Shown here piece by piece: positions 1 through 9,102 of a stretch of 64,000 nucleotides of DNA (its first letter is position 1; every line of letters begins with the position of its first letter). Origin of the DNA: Bacteroidota bacterium (GTDB lineage Bacteria; Bacteroidota; Bacteroidia; Bacteroidales; Lentimicrobiaceae); contig JAEYSM010000058.1 in assembly GCA_023434665.1 (NCBI GenBank), positions 1-64,000 of the forward strand, in the 5' to 3' direction. Below the pieces are notes generated by a model that searched no databases, had not been told where the DNA came from, and saw nothing but the letters and a program-made list of their open reading frames with translations. Position numbers and translations under genes: made by a program.

Positions 1-2
1 AG

Positions 3-2162
3 TATTACAGAAAGGCCATTGATTTATCTATAAAGTATTTGGGTCGCGAACACCCTGAAACGGGACTTCTTTATACACGATACGGGTATTTTCTTCTTTT
101 TGATCCGGTCAATAATTCAGAACTTGAATATTTCAATAAAGCTCTTGCAATAAGTATTAAGAATTTTGGAGAGAAGAGTCGGGAGGTTTCCAATAACTAT
201 ATGCACATTGGAAGTTACTATTATACTCAGAATAAAATTGATCAATCGCTAAAAAATTATCAGAAAGCAATCATTGCGATTATTCCGGATTTTAATAATC
301 CTGACATTTATAGTAATCCTGAAATCGAAAATTCAGATGCCGACAGGTATTTGGTAAACGCACTCAACGGAAAAGCAGAAGCGTTGAGAATGCTGGGCAC
401 TGGAATGGATTTAAGACACAGCCTTGAAACTTACAAATTATCTATTAAAGTTATTGATAATCTGAGGTCAGCTTACCAGGATGAAGAAAGCAAACTTCTG
501 ATCTCAGACTTATCAAATTCTACTTTTCAAAAAACTGTTGATGTCGGAATTAAAATTTATAAGGCAACGAATGATTTCAACTACCTGTCTGAAGCGTTCA
601 GATATGCTGATAAAAGTAAATCAGCAGTCCTGATCAGATCTATCCATGAGGTGGAATCTCAACATTTTACTCATATTCCAAAGAACATACTCGATTTGGA
701 AAAGAAGCTTAAACTGAATGTTAGCACTTTCAGGCGACTGATTTATGAGCAAAGACAAAAATCTCAGCCAAATGAGAACATGATTAAATCCTGGGAGTCG
801 AAAGTTTTTGAAAACACAGTTAGAATTGATAGTTTGGCGAACATCCTTGAAAAAGAACATCCCGATTATTATAAGTTAAAATACACCGAACCAAGTATCA
901 ATGTTGCAGAGATTCAGAAATCGCTTGATAATGACAGGGTATTATTAGAATACATGATCAGTGATTCAATTCTAAACATCTTTGCAATTAGTCAGAAGTC
1001 GATGGACGTCTTTACTGTATTTATAGACTCTAGCTTTCACAAAGACATTCAGGCTGTTGTATCTGCAACGAGTAATAATTCTATGTTTAGCGCAACCGAA
1101 AAGGATTTTAAGAGCTACGCTATTGCAGCCAGCAGACTATACGACTTATTAATGCGTCCTGTTACAAAGAGCTATAATCAAAAAAAGATTACTATAATTC
1201 CTGATGGTGAGATGGGTTATCTCTCCTTCGATCTGTTATTGACCGGTTTTCCTGATACGACTATGATGGATTTCAGGAAATTGCCTTATTTGATAAATGA
1301 GAAAATTATCAGCTATAGTACTTCAGCTATACTACAATTTTCAGATTTCAGAAAAAGAGAACGGAAGGCAACTAAAAATTTCCTGGCTATGGCACCCAGC
1401 TATGAAAATTTGACTTCATCTAAAGAACCGGTTTCGTTTACTGATGAAAATGGAGAAAAGACATATCTGCTTCCAATACCCGGAGTAGAAAACGAAATAA
1501 AAGGCATCAATAAATCAGTTTCCCTGAGAAAAATTTCCGGACAGGATGCAACAGAACGGAGATTCAAAGAAGAAGCAGGGCAGTATAATGTGCTTCATCT
1601 TGCGATGCATACCTTGATTAATAACAATCAACCTATGCTATCAAAACTGGTTTTTTCTCAAAATAATGATACCCTGGAGGATGGATTACTTAACACGTAT
1701 GAGTTATTTAGTATGGACCTGAATGCAGGGTTAGCCGTCTTGAGTGCATGTAACACCGGATCGGGGAAGCTTCTTGAAGGTGAAGGCATTATGAATCTCG
1801 CGAGAGGTTTTATTTATGCCGGTGTCCCTGCTATAGTAATGACAATGTGGTCAGTAGACGACCAATCCAGTGCTGAAATTGTAAAAAGTTTTTACAAATA
1901 TCTCCGCAATGGAATGCCCAAAGATGAAGCTTTACGTCAAGCAAAATTAGATTTGCTGGCACAAGGAGATTTGCTAAGATCACATCCTTTTTACTGGGCT
2001 GCATACATTAATGTTGGCGACAACTCACCTATGCATTTCAGGAATATCTTACTGACAAGATTTTTGTATGGGTTCTCATCTCTCTTGATTATAGGTGCCT
2101 TGTTATTTTTATTTAACAAGAAACGCAAACGCAAACTAATGATTGCCAAGCAATTGGCTTGA
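3..2162 (+). CDS. TPR-CHAT domain protein, membrane-anchored (5' end outside window)
   Basis: The frame is open to the left edge. The first in-window start-like codon is a TTG at 39, and the residues before it continue a TPR-like helix, so the true start lies outside. The N-terminal half holds TPR-type helices (for example around 150-290) followed by a long helical linker. The C-terminal half is a CHAT (caspase-like) domain: the likely catalytic His sits in HLAMHT (codon 1608-1610) and the Cys in SACNTG (codon 1749-1751). After the protease domain comes one hydrophobic segment (about 2070-2125) and a KKRKRK tail, so the CHAT domain is probably tethered to the inner membrane at its C terminus. 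CHAT proteins are often proteases acting with partner proteins; the substrate is unknown. mutS2 follows but has its own promoter-like box. Confidence 0.85.
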   Translation, partial: YYRKAIDLSIKYLGREHPETGLLYTRYGYFLLFDPVNNSELEYFNKALAISIKNFGEKSREVSNNYMHIGSYYYTQNKIDQSLKNYQKAIIAIIPDFNNPDIYSNPEIENSDADRYLVNALNGKAEALRMLGTGMDLRHSLETYKLSIKVIDNLRSAYQDEESKLLISDLSNSTFQKTVDVGIKIYKATNDFNYLSEAFRYADKSKSAVLIRSIHEVESQHFTHIPKNILDLEKKLKLNVSTFRRLIYEQRQKSQPNENMIKSWESKVFENTVRIDSLANILEKEHPDYYKLKYTEPSINVAEIQKSLDNDRVLLEYMISDSILNIFAISQKSMDVFTVFIDSSFHKDIQAVVSATSNNSMFSATEKDFKSYAIAASRLYDLLMRPVTKSYNQKKITIIPDGEMGYLSFDLLLTGFPDTTMMDFRKLPYLINEKIISYSTSAILQFSDFRKRERKATKNFLAMAPSYENLTSSKEPVSFTDENGEKTYLLPIPGVENEIKGINKSVSLRKISGQDATERRFKEEAGQYNVLHLAMHTLINNNQPMLSKLVFSQNNDTLEDGLLNTYELFSMDLNAGLAVLSACNTGSGKLLEGEGIMNLARGFIYAGVPAIVMTMWSVDDQSSAEIVKSFYKYLRNGMPKDEALRQAKLDLLAQGDLLRSHPFYWAAYINVGDNSPMHFRNILLTRFLYGFSSLLIIGALLFLFNKKRKRKLMIAKQLA

Positions 2163-2168
2163 TTTTTG

Positions 2169-2176
2169 TAATTTTG
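2169..2176 (+). promoter_or_regulatory. Bacteroidota -7 box upstream of mutS2
   Basis: TAATTTTG matches the Bacteroidota -7 consensus TAnnTTTG and lies 50 bases before the mutS2 start, just after the stop of the CHAT gene. No well-spaced -33 element is evident. Confidence 0.4.
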
Positions 2177-2226
2177 TATGATTCAATCACACTATTTCAT
2201 TACCATTAATAACACTAATTATTGCA

Positions 2227-4665
2227 ATGATATATCCGGCAAACTTTGAAGTTAAATCAGGTTTTGCTTCCATCAGAAATTATTTACATCAACATTGCCT
2301 GGTTGAGTATTCTCATAATCTGGTAGAATCGATTACTTTTTTAACGGATTCTTCAGTTCTACGCACCCTTTTGGATGAAACAGAGGAAATGAAGTATATT
2401 CTGGAGTTTATCCCCGGCTTTCCTCAGCAGGACTATTTTGATTTGACTTCAGAGTTAGCAAGAATAAAAGTCAAAGGCACTTATATTGAACCGGAGACTA
2501 TGCTTGAGCTTAAGCTTTCCATAGAAACTATCACTTCTATTATTTTATTCATCCAGAATTTAGATGACTCACAATTCTCAAATCTTAAAAGGAGGCTGCC
2601 AGACACATTCCCCGACAAGAGAATTAGAGAATATATCAATAAGATTACTGACGAAAAAGGGGAAATAAGGGATAAAGCCAGCGAAAAACTATTCGAAATA
2701 AGGAAAGATTTAAAAAGCAGAGCATCAACCGTTGATCACAGAATTCATCAGATACTCGTTCAGGCAAGAAAAGACAATATAATAGATGACAATACCGAAC
2801 TTACGGTAAGAAACGGACGGTTGGTTATTCCGGTTTCATCAGGAAACAAGAGAAAGATCAGGGGATATGTGCATGACACTTCAGCGACTGGTCAAACAGT
2901 CTTTATTGAACCATCAGAAGTTTTTGATATCAATAATGATATCCAGAATCTGAGAGTAGAAGAAAAACAGGAAATAATACACATTTTAATTCAATTCACT
3001 GATTTTCTCAGAGATTATCAGGATGAACTTTTTACTCAATATCGCTTTTTAGGTGAAATAGACTTTATCAAAGCTAAAGCTTTGCTTGCTATTGATATTA
3101 ATGCTGTTAATCCAATATTTGAAGATAAACCCTCTTTTGAGTGGTTTTCAGCGATTCATCCATTACTGCAAAAAACTCTTAAAAAGCTGGGCAAATCAAT
3201 CGTTCCTCAGGACATTTCACTTGATGCGGATAATAGGATCATGGTTATAAGTGGTCCCAATGCCGGAGGAAAATCAGTATGTCTTAAAACCGTTGCACTA
3301 CTGCAATATATGTTTCAGTGTGGTTTGCTTATTCCTGTGGCTAATGACTCCAAATCGGGCATCTTTTCGAAAATTTTCCTTGAGATTGGAGATGAGCAGT
3401 CATTAGAAAATGACCTGAGTACATACAGCTCGCACCTGATTCATATAAGACATTTTCTGGAGAATGCTGACGATGCCACGCTATTTCTTATTGATGAGTT
3501 TGGTTCAGGAACAGAGCCTCAACTTGGGGGTGCGATGGCAGAAGCAAGTTTGCAGCAATTAAACAGAAAACATGCATTTGGAATAGTTACAACTCACTAT
3601 TCAAATCTTAAACTTCTCGCTGATAATGAGGACGGCATTATTAATGCTGCTATGTTATATGATACCAAAGCTATGCAGCCTCTGTTTAAATTAAGTATTG
3701 GGAAACCAGGCAGCTCTTTTGCTTTTGAAATTGCTAATAAGATTGGTTTCCCGAAGGAAGTTCTCGAAGAAGCTGAATCTAAGATTGGTAACAGCCAACT
3801 CGATTTCGAAAAGCAGCTCGCACAGCTTGAAGTTGATAAAAAACAGATCGCTACAAAAATAGCTGAATTGAAGGTGGCTGATGAAACTCTGGCTTCACTG
3901 GTAATCCGATATGAGAAATTGCTTGATGATCTTGAAAGAAAAAAATTTAATGTTCTTAAGGATGCAAAAAGTAAGGCAGATCAAATATTAAAGGACTCAA
4001 ATAGACTAATTGAAAAAACGATTAGAGAAATCAAGGAGAAAAAAGCTGAAAAGGAAGCAACAAAATTAATCAGGGAGGATTTTTCAAAAGCTGTTGAAGA
4101 AATTCTTGTAGAATGTAAGGAGGATAATCTAAATATCACTGAACCTTACATTATGTTGCCTCTTGATAAGAGCATTAAAAATCCTTCAGCTAGGTTGGAG
4201 CGGGGCTCGTATGTTAAGATGGAAGGTCAGGAAAGTATAGGAATTGTTGAAAACATAAAGGGTAATAAGGTTCATGTTACATTCGGATCATTTATTATCA
4301 GGACAATATCTGATAAGCTCGAATTGGCTTCGGCAGAAGAAATAAGAAGACACCTCACCCTGAAACACTATGGGAATAAATCAGGTTCTGTAGTTAATGA
4401 CTTAACAGGCAAAATGGCCGACTTCAAGATGTCAATTGATATAAGAGGAAAGAAGCCGCAGGAAGCATATGCAGATTTAAGTCGTTACATTGATCAGGCT
4501 ATCCTGCTAAGAGTGCATGAAGTGAGAATATTACATGGTAAAGGAAATGGTGTTCTGCGAAATTTAGTACGAGAAGTACTGAATGACATACCCGAAGTGG
4601 TTAAGTTGGAAGATGAGAGATTAGATCAGGGTGGTCATGGAATAACTGTTGTTAACCTGCAATAA
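2227..4665 (+). CDS. mutS2: Endonuclease MutS2 / Smr-domain ATPase
   Basis: 812 residues, the usual MutS2 size. A MutS-like core and clamp region (about 1-330) precedes the ABC-type ATPase with Walker A GPNAGGKS (about 343-350), Walker B LFLIDEFGSGTE and a TTHYSNLK switch. A coiled coil (about 510-640) leads to a C-terminal Smr domain with the IDIRG and HGKGNG motifs (last ~80 residues). MutS2 lacks the mismatch-recognition domain of MutS. It is known to act on recombination intermediates and, in some bacteria, on collided ribosomes. The Smr motif reads IDIRG rather than the common LDLRG, a conservative change. It stands alone between unrelated genes. Confidence 0.95.
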   Translation: MIYPANFEVKSGFASIRNYLHQHCLVEYSHNLVESITFLTDSSVLRTLLDETEEMKYILEFIPGFPQQDYFDLTSELARIKVKGTYIEPETMLELKLSIETITSIILFIQNLDDSQFSNLKRRLPDTFPDKRIREYINKITDEKGEIRDKASEKLFEIRKDLKSRASTVDHRIHQILVQARKDNIIDDNTELTVRNGRLVIPVSSGNKRKIRGYVHDTSATGQTVFIEPSEVFDINNDIQNLRVEEKQEIIHILIQFTDFLRDYQDELFTQYRFLGEIDFIKAKALLAIDINAVNPIFEDKPSFEWFSAIHPLLQKTLKKLGKSIVPQDISLDADNRIMVISGPNAGGKSVCLKTVALLQYMFQCGLLIPVANDSKSGIFSKIFLEIGDEQSLENDLSTYSSHLIHIRHFLENADDATLFLIDEFGSGTEPQLGGAMAEASLQQLNRKHAFGIVTTHYSNLKLLADNEDGIINAAMLYDTKAMQPLFKLSIGKPGSSFAFEIANKIGFPKEVLEEAESKIGNSQLDFEKQLAQLEVDKKQIATKIAELKVADETLASLVIRYEKLLDDLERKKFNVLKDAKSKADQILKDSNRLIEKTIREIKEKKAEKEATKLIREDFSKAVEEILVECKEDNLNITEPYIMLPLDKSIKNPSARLERGSYVKMEGQESIGIVENIKGNKVHVTFGSFIIRTISDKLELASAEEIRRHLTLKHYGNKSGSVVNDLTGKMADFKMSIDIRGKKPQEAYADLSRYIDQAILLRVHEVRILHGKGNGVLRNLVREVLNDIPEVVKLEDERLDQGGHGITVVNLQ

Positions 4666-4821
4666 AAAGTAGACAATGTTGTGTATCAGCCATTTAAACT
4701 TCTTTGCACTTTTTGATTTTCATCCATTCTAAACCTTTATTCCGACCGCTTGTTGTTAATGTTTGATTTTCAATGACCAATAAAGGTTGTGGGAAATATT
4801 ATTTTCGAACAAATTTTTCTA

Positions 4822-5049
4822 ATGAAGGCAAGTAAATTATTGACTAAGAATGTCATTAAAAACCTTATTGGCGTTATTTTAGGCGCTTTTGGAGGATATC
4901 TATATTACTATTTTATTGGATGCAATAGTGGTTCGTGTGCTATTACGAGTAATCCTTATATGAGTATATTATGGGGTGCAGTTTTAGGATATTTGCTCTT
5001 TGATATCTATAAAATAAAAGAGAAGGAAATTAAGAATCAGGAAAGTTAA
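4822..5049 (+). CDS. Small membrane protein, DUF6132-like
   Basis: 75 residues from the ATG at 4822. A GTG at 4789 would add eleven residues (starting MGNIIFEQIFL) that do not look conserved, so I prefer the ATG. It has two hydrophobic segments: one near the N terminus (NLIGVILGAFGGYLYYYFIG) followed by a small-residue loop with CNSGSCAITSNPY, and a second (SILWGAVLGYLLFDIY). The loop with paired cysteines and the TSNPY motif is typical of the DUF6132 family, which has no known function. The stop codon overlaps that of the convergent MmcQ/YjbR gene by three bases. Confidence 0.7.
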   Translation: MKASKLLTKNVIKNLIGVILGAFGGYLYYYFIGCNSGSCAITSNPYMSILWGAVLGYLLFDIYKIKEKEIKNQES

Positions 5050-5378
5050 TTTCTTTTCTGACTTTTTCTTTTTACGAGATCATAAGAATCTCTGATCCAT
5101 TGATAAAGTTCCTTATCATTAATTGATCCATCAATCTCTACAGTATTCCAGGTATTCTTATTCATATGGTACCCTGGTTTAACGCTATTATACTGCATTC
5201 TAAGTTCAATCGCTCTCTCTGGTTCACACTTTACATTTATGCTTAGCGGACCTTCAAGATCTGTTAAAAGAAACATTTTTCCATTGACCTTAAAGACCAG
5301 AGTAGTTTCATCAAAGGGAAAGCCCTCAGTGACATCCGGAAGTGAAATGCAGTATTCTCTTAGTTCCTCAATATTCAT
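5046..5378 (-). CDS. MmcQ/YjbR family protein
   Basis: 110 residues from the ATG at 5378 (MNIEELREYC). An upstream start at 5399 is unlikely because a -7 box lies across it. The sequence shows the family pattern: an N-terminal EELREYCISLPDVTEGFPFD segment, a central beta-sheet with FKVNGKMFLL and INVKCEPERAIELR, and PGYHMNKNTWNTVEID near the end. The family adopts a CyaY-like fold with suggested but poorly proven DNA binding, so the function is unassigned. It is convergent with and overlaps the small membrane protein gene. Confidence 0.85.
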   Translation of the reverse strand: MNIEELREYCISLPDVTEGFPFDETTLVFKVNGKMFLLTDLEGPLSINVKCEPERAIELRMQYNSVKPGYHMNKNTWNTVEIDGSINDKELYQWIRDSYDLVKRKSQKRN

Positions 5379-5396
5379 AATGTTCGATTTTATCAA

Positions 5397-5404
5397 CAAA
5401 AATA
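5397..5404 (-). promoter_or_regulatory. -7 box for the MmcQ/YjbR gene
   Basis: On the minus strand this reads TATTTTTG, a match to TAnnTTTG. It lies 18 bases before the ATG at 5378 and supports that start over 5399. Confidence 0.45.
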
Positions 5405-5554
5405 AGCTTATAAACTTAAGATTCCCTTAAAATTTATAAGATGATCTTTGGAGTAAACTTTGCTTAAAGGCTCACATTCAAGGATTTAACTAATTTTTTG
5501 TGACATTAAAAATACACAGGGGGTCTGAAATCTTTTTAATTTTTAGAATAGTCG

Positions 5555-5562
5555 TACCTTTG
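5555..5562 (+). promoter_or_regulatory. -7 box for the carboxyltransferase gene
   Basis: TACCTTTG, an exact TAnnTTTG match, about 55 bases before the ATG at 5618 in a 240-base gene-free gap. A T-rich stretch lies near the expected -33 position. Confidence 0.5.
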
Positions 5563-5617
5563 TGTGCTTTTTTATAAGGCAGAACAGGGAAAGAGAGTAT
5601 AATCAAAAACTTCACAA

Positions 5618-7165
5618 ATGTCTTTATCAAAAAAAACATCCGATCTTAAGAAGAGGATGCGTGACGCATTGATGGGAGGCGGAACAGTAGCTATTGAGAA
5701 GCAGAAAGCCACGGGTAAAATGACTGCCCGCGAAAGAATCATAGCATTGCTTGACCCGAAATCATTCCATGAGTATGACTTATTTGTTGAACATGCAGGT
5801 AAGGACTTCAATATGGGCGATAAATATTTGCCTGGTGATGGTGTAATTACAGGTACCGGTACATTAAATGGTTATCCGGTATGTATTTATGCTCAAGACT
5901 TTACGGTTGCCGGTGGTTCTCTTGGTTGGATGCATGCCAAGAAGATCACAAAGATCATGGACCATGCAATGAAACTGAAAGTCCCCATCATTGGTATAAA
6001 CGATTCAGGAGGGGCACGTATCCAGGAAGGCGTGAATTCACTCGCAGGTTATGGAGAAATATTCTATCGTAACACTCAGGCATCTGGGGTAATCCCTCAA
6101 CTTAGTGTTATTTTGGGTCCATGCGCCGGAGGAGCAGTTTACTCACCGGCCCTGACAGACTTTGTATTCGTGGTTGATAAGATCTCCAAAATGTTTATTA
6201 CAGGACCTGAGGTAATAAAGACGGTACTTGGCGAAGAAATATCAATGGAGGAGTTAGGTGGTGCCAGAGTCCAAAGCGAAATTACAGGTAACGCTCACTT
6301 CTTTGCAGAAAGTGAGAGTGAATGCTTTGAACAGATTAAAACACTTTGCAGCTTTATTCCATGGAATAATGACAAGAAGGCTGAAGCATTTCCTAAAAAA
6401 CCACCTAGAACAAGAACCTATAATATTGATGCCATATTCCCCACTAATCCAAGACAACCGTATGATGTTAAGGATGTTATTCGCTCGATAGTAGATGACT
6501 CTGAATTTTTTGAAGTTCAGAGTATGTTTGCTGGTAATATCGTTATTGGTTTTGCTCGTTTAAATGGACACACTGTGGGTTTTGTTGCAAATCAACCTTT
6601 GGTCCTTGCAGGAGTGCTTGATGTAGACTCTTCTGATAAAGCAGCAAGATTTATCCGTTATTGTGATGCATTTAATATTCCATTAGTAACTTTGGTTGAC
6701 TTACCAGGATATTTACCAGGTATTGATCAGGAACACGCAGGTGTTATCAGACATGGTGCAAAGGTTCTCTATGCATATTCTGAAGCTACGGTTCCAAAAA
6801 TGACTGTAATTCTAAGAAAAGCATATGGTGGAGGATATATTGCCATGTGCTCAAGCCACTTAAGAGCTGATTTCGTATTCGCATGGCCAACAGCTGAAAT
6901 AGCTGTAATGGGTCCTGAAGGTGCTGCTAATATAATTTTCAGAAATGAAATTAAGAGTGCAGAGAATCCTGAGGAAATGCGTAAACAGAAAATCAAAGAA
7001 TATAAGGACAAGTTCGCTAATCCTTATGTTGCCGCTGCATATGGTTATGTTGATGCTGTTATTGAACCTACAGAGACAAGAAACATGTTGATCCATGCAT
7101 TGTCTATTTCTTCTGAAAAAGCACAAGTTACTCCAAGGAAAAAACACGGTATTCCACCATTTTAA
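5618..7165 (+). CDS. Acyl-CoA carboxylase carboxyltransferase (propionyl-CoA carboxylase beta / methylmalonyl-CoA decarboxylase alpha)
   Basis: 515 residues, the normal length for a biotin-dependent carboxyltransferase of the PccB/MmdA type. Both crotonase-like halves are present. The N-terminal half carries INDSGGARIQEGV and the GPCAGGAVYSPALTD oxyanion-type loop; the C-terminal half carries VDLPGYLPG, RKAYGGGYIAM and the AVMGPEGAANIIF loop. It moves CO2 between biotin and a short acyl-CoA such as propionyl-CoA. The biotin carrier gene starts ten bases downstream. No biotin carboxylase or membrane decarboxylase subunit is nearby, so the sequence alone does not say whether it works as a carboxylase or in a sodium-pumping decarboxylase. 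Confidence 0.92.
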   Translation: MSLSKKTSDLKKRMRDALMGGGTVAIEKQKATGKMTARERIIALLDPKSFHEYDLFVEHAGKDFNMGDKYLPGDGVITGTGTLNGYPVCIYAQDFTVAGGSLGWMHAKKITKIMDHAMKLKVPIIGINDSGGARIQEGVNSLAGYGEIFYRNTQASGVIPQLSVILGPCAGGAVYSPALTDFVFVVDKISKMFITGPEVIKTVLGEEISMEELGGARVQSEITGNAHFFAESESECFEQIKTLCSFIPWNNDKKAEAFPKKPPRTRTYNIDAIFPTNPRQPYDVKDVIRSIVDDSEFFEVQSMFAGNIVIGFARLNGHTVGFVANQPLVLAGVLDVDSSDKAARFIRYCDAFNIPLVTLVDLPGYLPGIDQEHAGVIRHGAKVLYAYSEATVPKMTVILRKAYGGGYIAMCSSHLRADFVFAWPTAEIAVMGPEGAANIIFRNEIKSAENPEEMRKQKIKEYKDKFANPYVAAAYGYVDAVIEPTETRNMLIHALSISSEKAQVTPRKKHGIPPF

Positions 7166-7175
7166 TTCATTAGCC

Positions 7176-7493
7176 ATGGAAGAAGCAGAAGACTTGAAAT
7201 CAATTATTATTGATAATATCAAATACAAAACCAGGCTTACAAAAAAATACGCGGCAAGAAAATCTTATCAGCCAATAGTACCTGGTAATATCTATTCCTT
7301 TATTCCCGGAACCATCCTGACTATTTTGGTAAAAGAAGGCACAAAGGTCAAGAAAGGTGACATCCTGTTACAATTAGAGGCGATGAAGATGTCAAATAAC
7401 CTGATTGCCCCAATTGATGGAATAGTGAAAAAGGTTAATGTGAAGCAAGGCGATATGGTTCCAAAAAATCACTTGCTTGTAGAAATTGCGTAG
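7176..7493 (+). CDS. Biotin carboxyl carrier protein (acetyl-CoA carboxylase BCCP-like subunit)
   Basis: 105 residues from the ATG at 7176, ten bases after the carboxyltransferase stop; longer starts would run back into that gene. The last ~70 residues form a biotinyl/lipoyl domain with the attachment motif EAMKMSNN, where the second lysine-like position (the K of AMKM) is biotinylated, flanked by the usual PGTI and APIDGIV turns. The N-terminal ~35 residues are charged and probably dock the carboxyltransferase. It is cotranscribed with the gene upstream and followed at once by a strong terminator. Confidence 0.9.
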   Translation: MEEAEDLKSIIIDNIKYKTRLTKKYAARKSYQPIVPGNIYSFIPGTILTILVKEGTKVKKGDILLQLEAMKMSNNLIAPIDGIVKKVNVKQGDMVPKNHLLVEIA

Positions 7494-7495
7494 AT

Positions 7496-7525
7496 AAAAA
7501 AAACCGGCGGATTGCCGGTTTTTTT
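7496..7525. terminator. Rho-independent terminator between BCCP and engB
   Basis: A stem with AAACCGGC and GCCGGTTT arms around a five-base loop, extended by flanking A and T runs. It lies between convergent genes and can serve both strands. Confidence 0.85.
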
Positions 7526-7547
7526 ATTACATTTTTTCCAAACTGAT

Positions 7548-8153
7548 TCACTGTCTGCTCCAGAGCGAGTTATTTTTATCAATAAAACTCAGTATTTCTT
7601 TACAACCTGTTCCATCCACACTTGATGTAACAAAGGTTTCAGGAAGTTCTTCCCATTCTTTTAATAACTCTGATTTTATTGATGTGATATTGGAATTTAA
7701 TTGATTCGATGTAAGTTTATCGCTCTTGGTGAATATGATGGTAAAAGGAATTTGGTTTTCACCAAACCAGTTGATCATTGATTTGTCGGATGCTTTCAGT
7801 TCAATGCGACTGTCAATAAGTATGAAGGTTGAAACCAGATTCATTCTTTTCACTAAATAATCATGAATCATTTTTTCCCACTTTTCTCTTTCTGTCTTCG
7901 AGATCCTGGCATAGCCATATCCCGGTAAGTCGACAAGCATCCATTCGTCGTTAATTAAAAAGTGGTTAATTAATCTGGTTTTGCCAGGGGTAGATGAAAC
8001 TCTTGCCAGATTCTTTCGTCCGATGAGCCGATTTATTAGTGATGACTTGCCAACATTTGACCTCCCAATAAAAGCATATTCAGGTTTATCACCTTTTGGA
8101 CTTTTCCGATAATCAGTATTGCTGGAAAGAAATTCAGCTTTTGTAATAATCAT
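7548..8153 (-). CDS. engB: Ribosome biogenesis GTP-binding protein YsxC/EngB
   Basis: 201 residues, the standard EngB length. The GTPase motifs are in order: G1 GRSNVGKSS, G3 DLPGYG, G4 TKSD and a G5-like TSSVDGTG. EngB acts in late assembly of the large ribosomal subunit. It is the last gene of a minus-strand operon, 19 bases after the glycine-lipid N-acyltransferase gene. Confidence 0.95.
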   Translation of the reverse strand: MIITKAEFLSSNTDYRKSPKGDKPEYAFIGRSNVGKSSLINRLIGRKNLARVSSTPGKTRLINHFLINDEWMLVDLPGYGYARISKTEREKWEKMIHDYLVKRMNLVSTFILIDSRIELKASDKSMINWFGENQIPFTIIFTKSDKLTSNQLNSNITSIKSELLKEWEELPETFVTSSVDGTGCKEILSFIDKNNSLWSRQ

Positions 8154-8172
8154 AATGGTTAAACAAATCTCA

Positions 8173-9096
8173 TTATTGGTTTACTGAGAGATGTCTTTCT
8201 ATTTTCATTCCATAGATGTCTGCAATAGTAATCAGGATTCCTGATTCTTCAACTTGCCCAAATCCCTCATTAATACTTGTCCCAAAATACTTCATTGTTG
8301 AGGAAAGGTTCATATAAGCATTTACAAGAGGAGGAATTGATTCACCCAATGCTCTCACTTTTTGAATAAGAATCTTGTAATCTCTTTCATAAACATCATG
8401 CGTAAAAATGGTCTCAAGCTCAGACCATTCAGTTGTTAAAGCAAGTGGCTCTATAGGTGTAACAAGATTTTCGTGATCAGCAAAATACTTTTTCATAAAA
8501 TACAGGATTAGATCCCTGGCTTTAGAATTATAGGAAGGATACATTGTAATTTTTCCAAAGTAGTACTTTGCATCAGGATTTTGCAAAATAACGGCCCCCA
8601 GACCATCCCATATGTTGTCAAGTGAATACATTCCCTTGCGAATGTTGTTTGTTGGCTGATAATTTGGTTGTACAAATGATCTTCCAAGCTCTATGGTATA
8701 CGGAAGATACTCATCAAAAAATTTCTTACTATACTTGAAGAGTTTAAACGTAGGGGTGATGTATTTTCCGTCTTCATCAGGTTTGATTTCTTTACACAGA
8801 AGATATCTATATCCTCCAACGATTTCTTTATCAGCGGGGTTCCAAACAATCAATTGTTGAAACGAATTATCTCCAATATCGTAGGAATCCAGATCACAAC
8901 TTTTACCTGTACCACCGCCGGCATCCCTGAAAGTTATTTCACGAAGACGCCCAATCTCTCTTGTAACGTTAGGAGAATTCTGACTATTTACTACATAAAT
9001 CAGATTGTTACCTGCATTGGTCTTTTTTAATAACTTGTCGGGTGTGAGTTCACTCTCGAGGACATCTTTTGCTATCGGAGATATTATAGTTTCCAT
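8173..9096 (-). CDS. glsB: GNAT-type N-acyltransferase, probable glycine lipid synthase GlsB
   Basis: 307 residues. The N-terminal part shows the acyl-ACP-dependent N-acyltransferase pattern of the OlsB/GNAT-5 group: REIGRLREITFRDAGGGTG, a D-x-D-x-YD stretch (DLDSYDIGD), then EIVGGYRYL and ELGRSFVQ. In Bacteroides the homologous GlsB transfers a 3-hydroxy fatty acid to glycine, making the first intermediate of glycine lipids. The assignment rests on family resemblance plus its pairing with a PlsC-type acyltransferase six bases upstream; that order matches the known glsB/glsA pair. Ornithine as the amino acid acceptor cannot be excluded. Confidence 0.72.
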   Translation of the reverse strand: METIISPIAKDVLESELTPDKLLKKTNAGNNLIYVVNSQNSPNVTREIGRLREITFRDAGGGTGKSCDLDSYDIGDNSFQQLIVWNPADKEIVGGYRYLLCKEIKPDEDGKYITPTFKLFKYSKKFFDEYLPYTIELGRSFVQPNYQPTNNIRKGMYSLDNIWDGLGAVILQNPDAKYYFGKITMYPSYNSKARDLILYFMKKYFADHENLVTPIEPLALTTEWSELETIFTHDVYERDYKILIQKVRALGESIPPLVNAYMNLSSTMKYFGTSINEGFGQVEESGILITIADIYGMKIERHLSVNQ

Positions 9097-9102
9097 ATTG
9101 AA

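Noticed and set aside
6860..7228. 122-codon minus-strand frame over the carboxyltransferase/BCCP junction
   Set aside because: Antisense to two conserved genes, and its residue make-up is that of a shadow frame.
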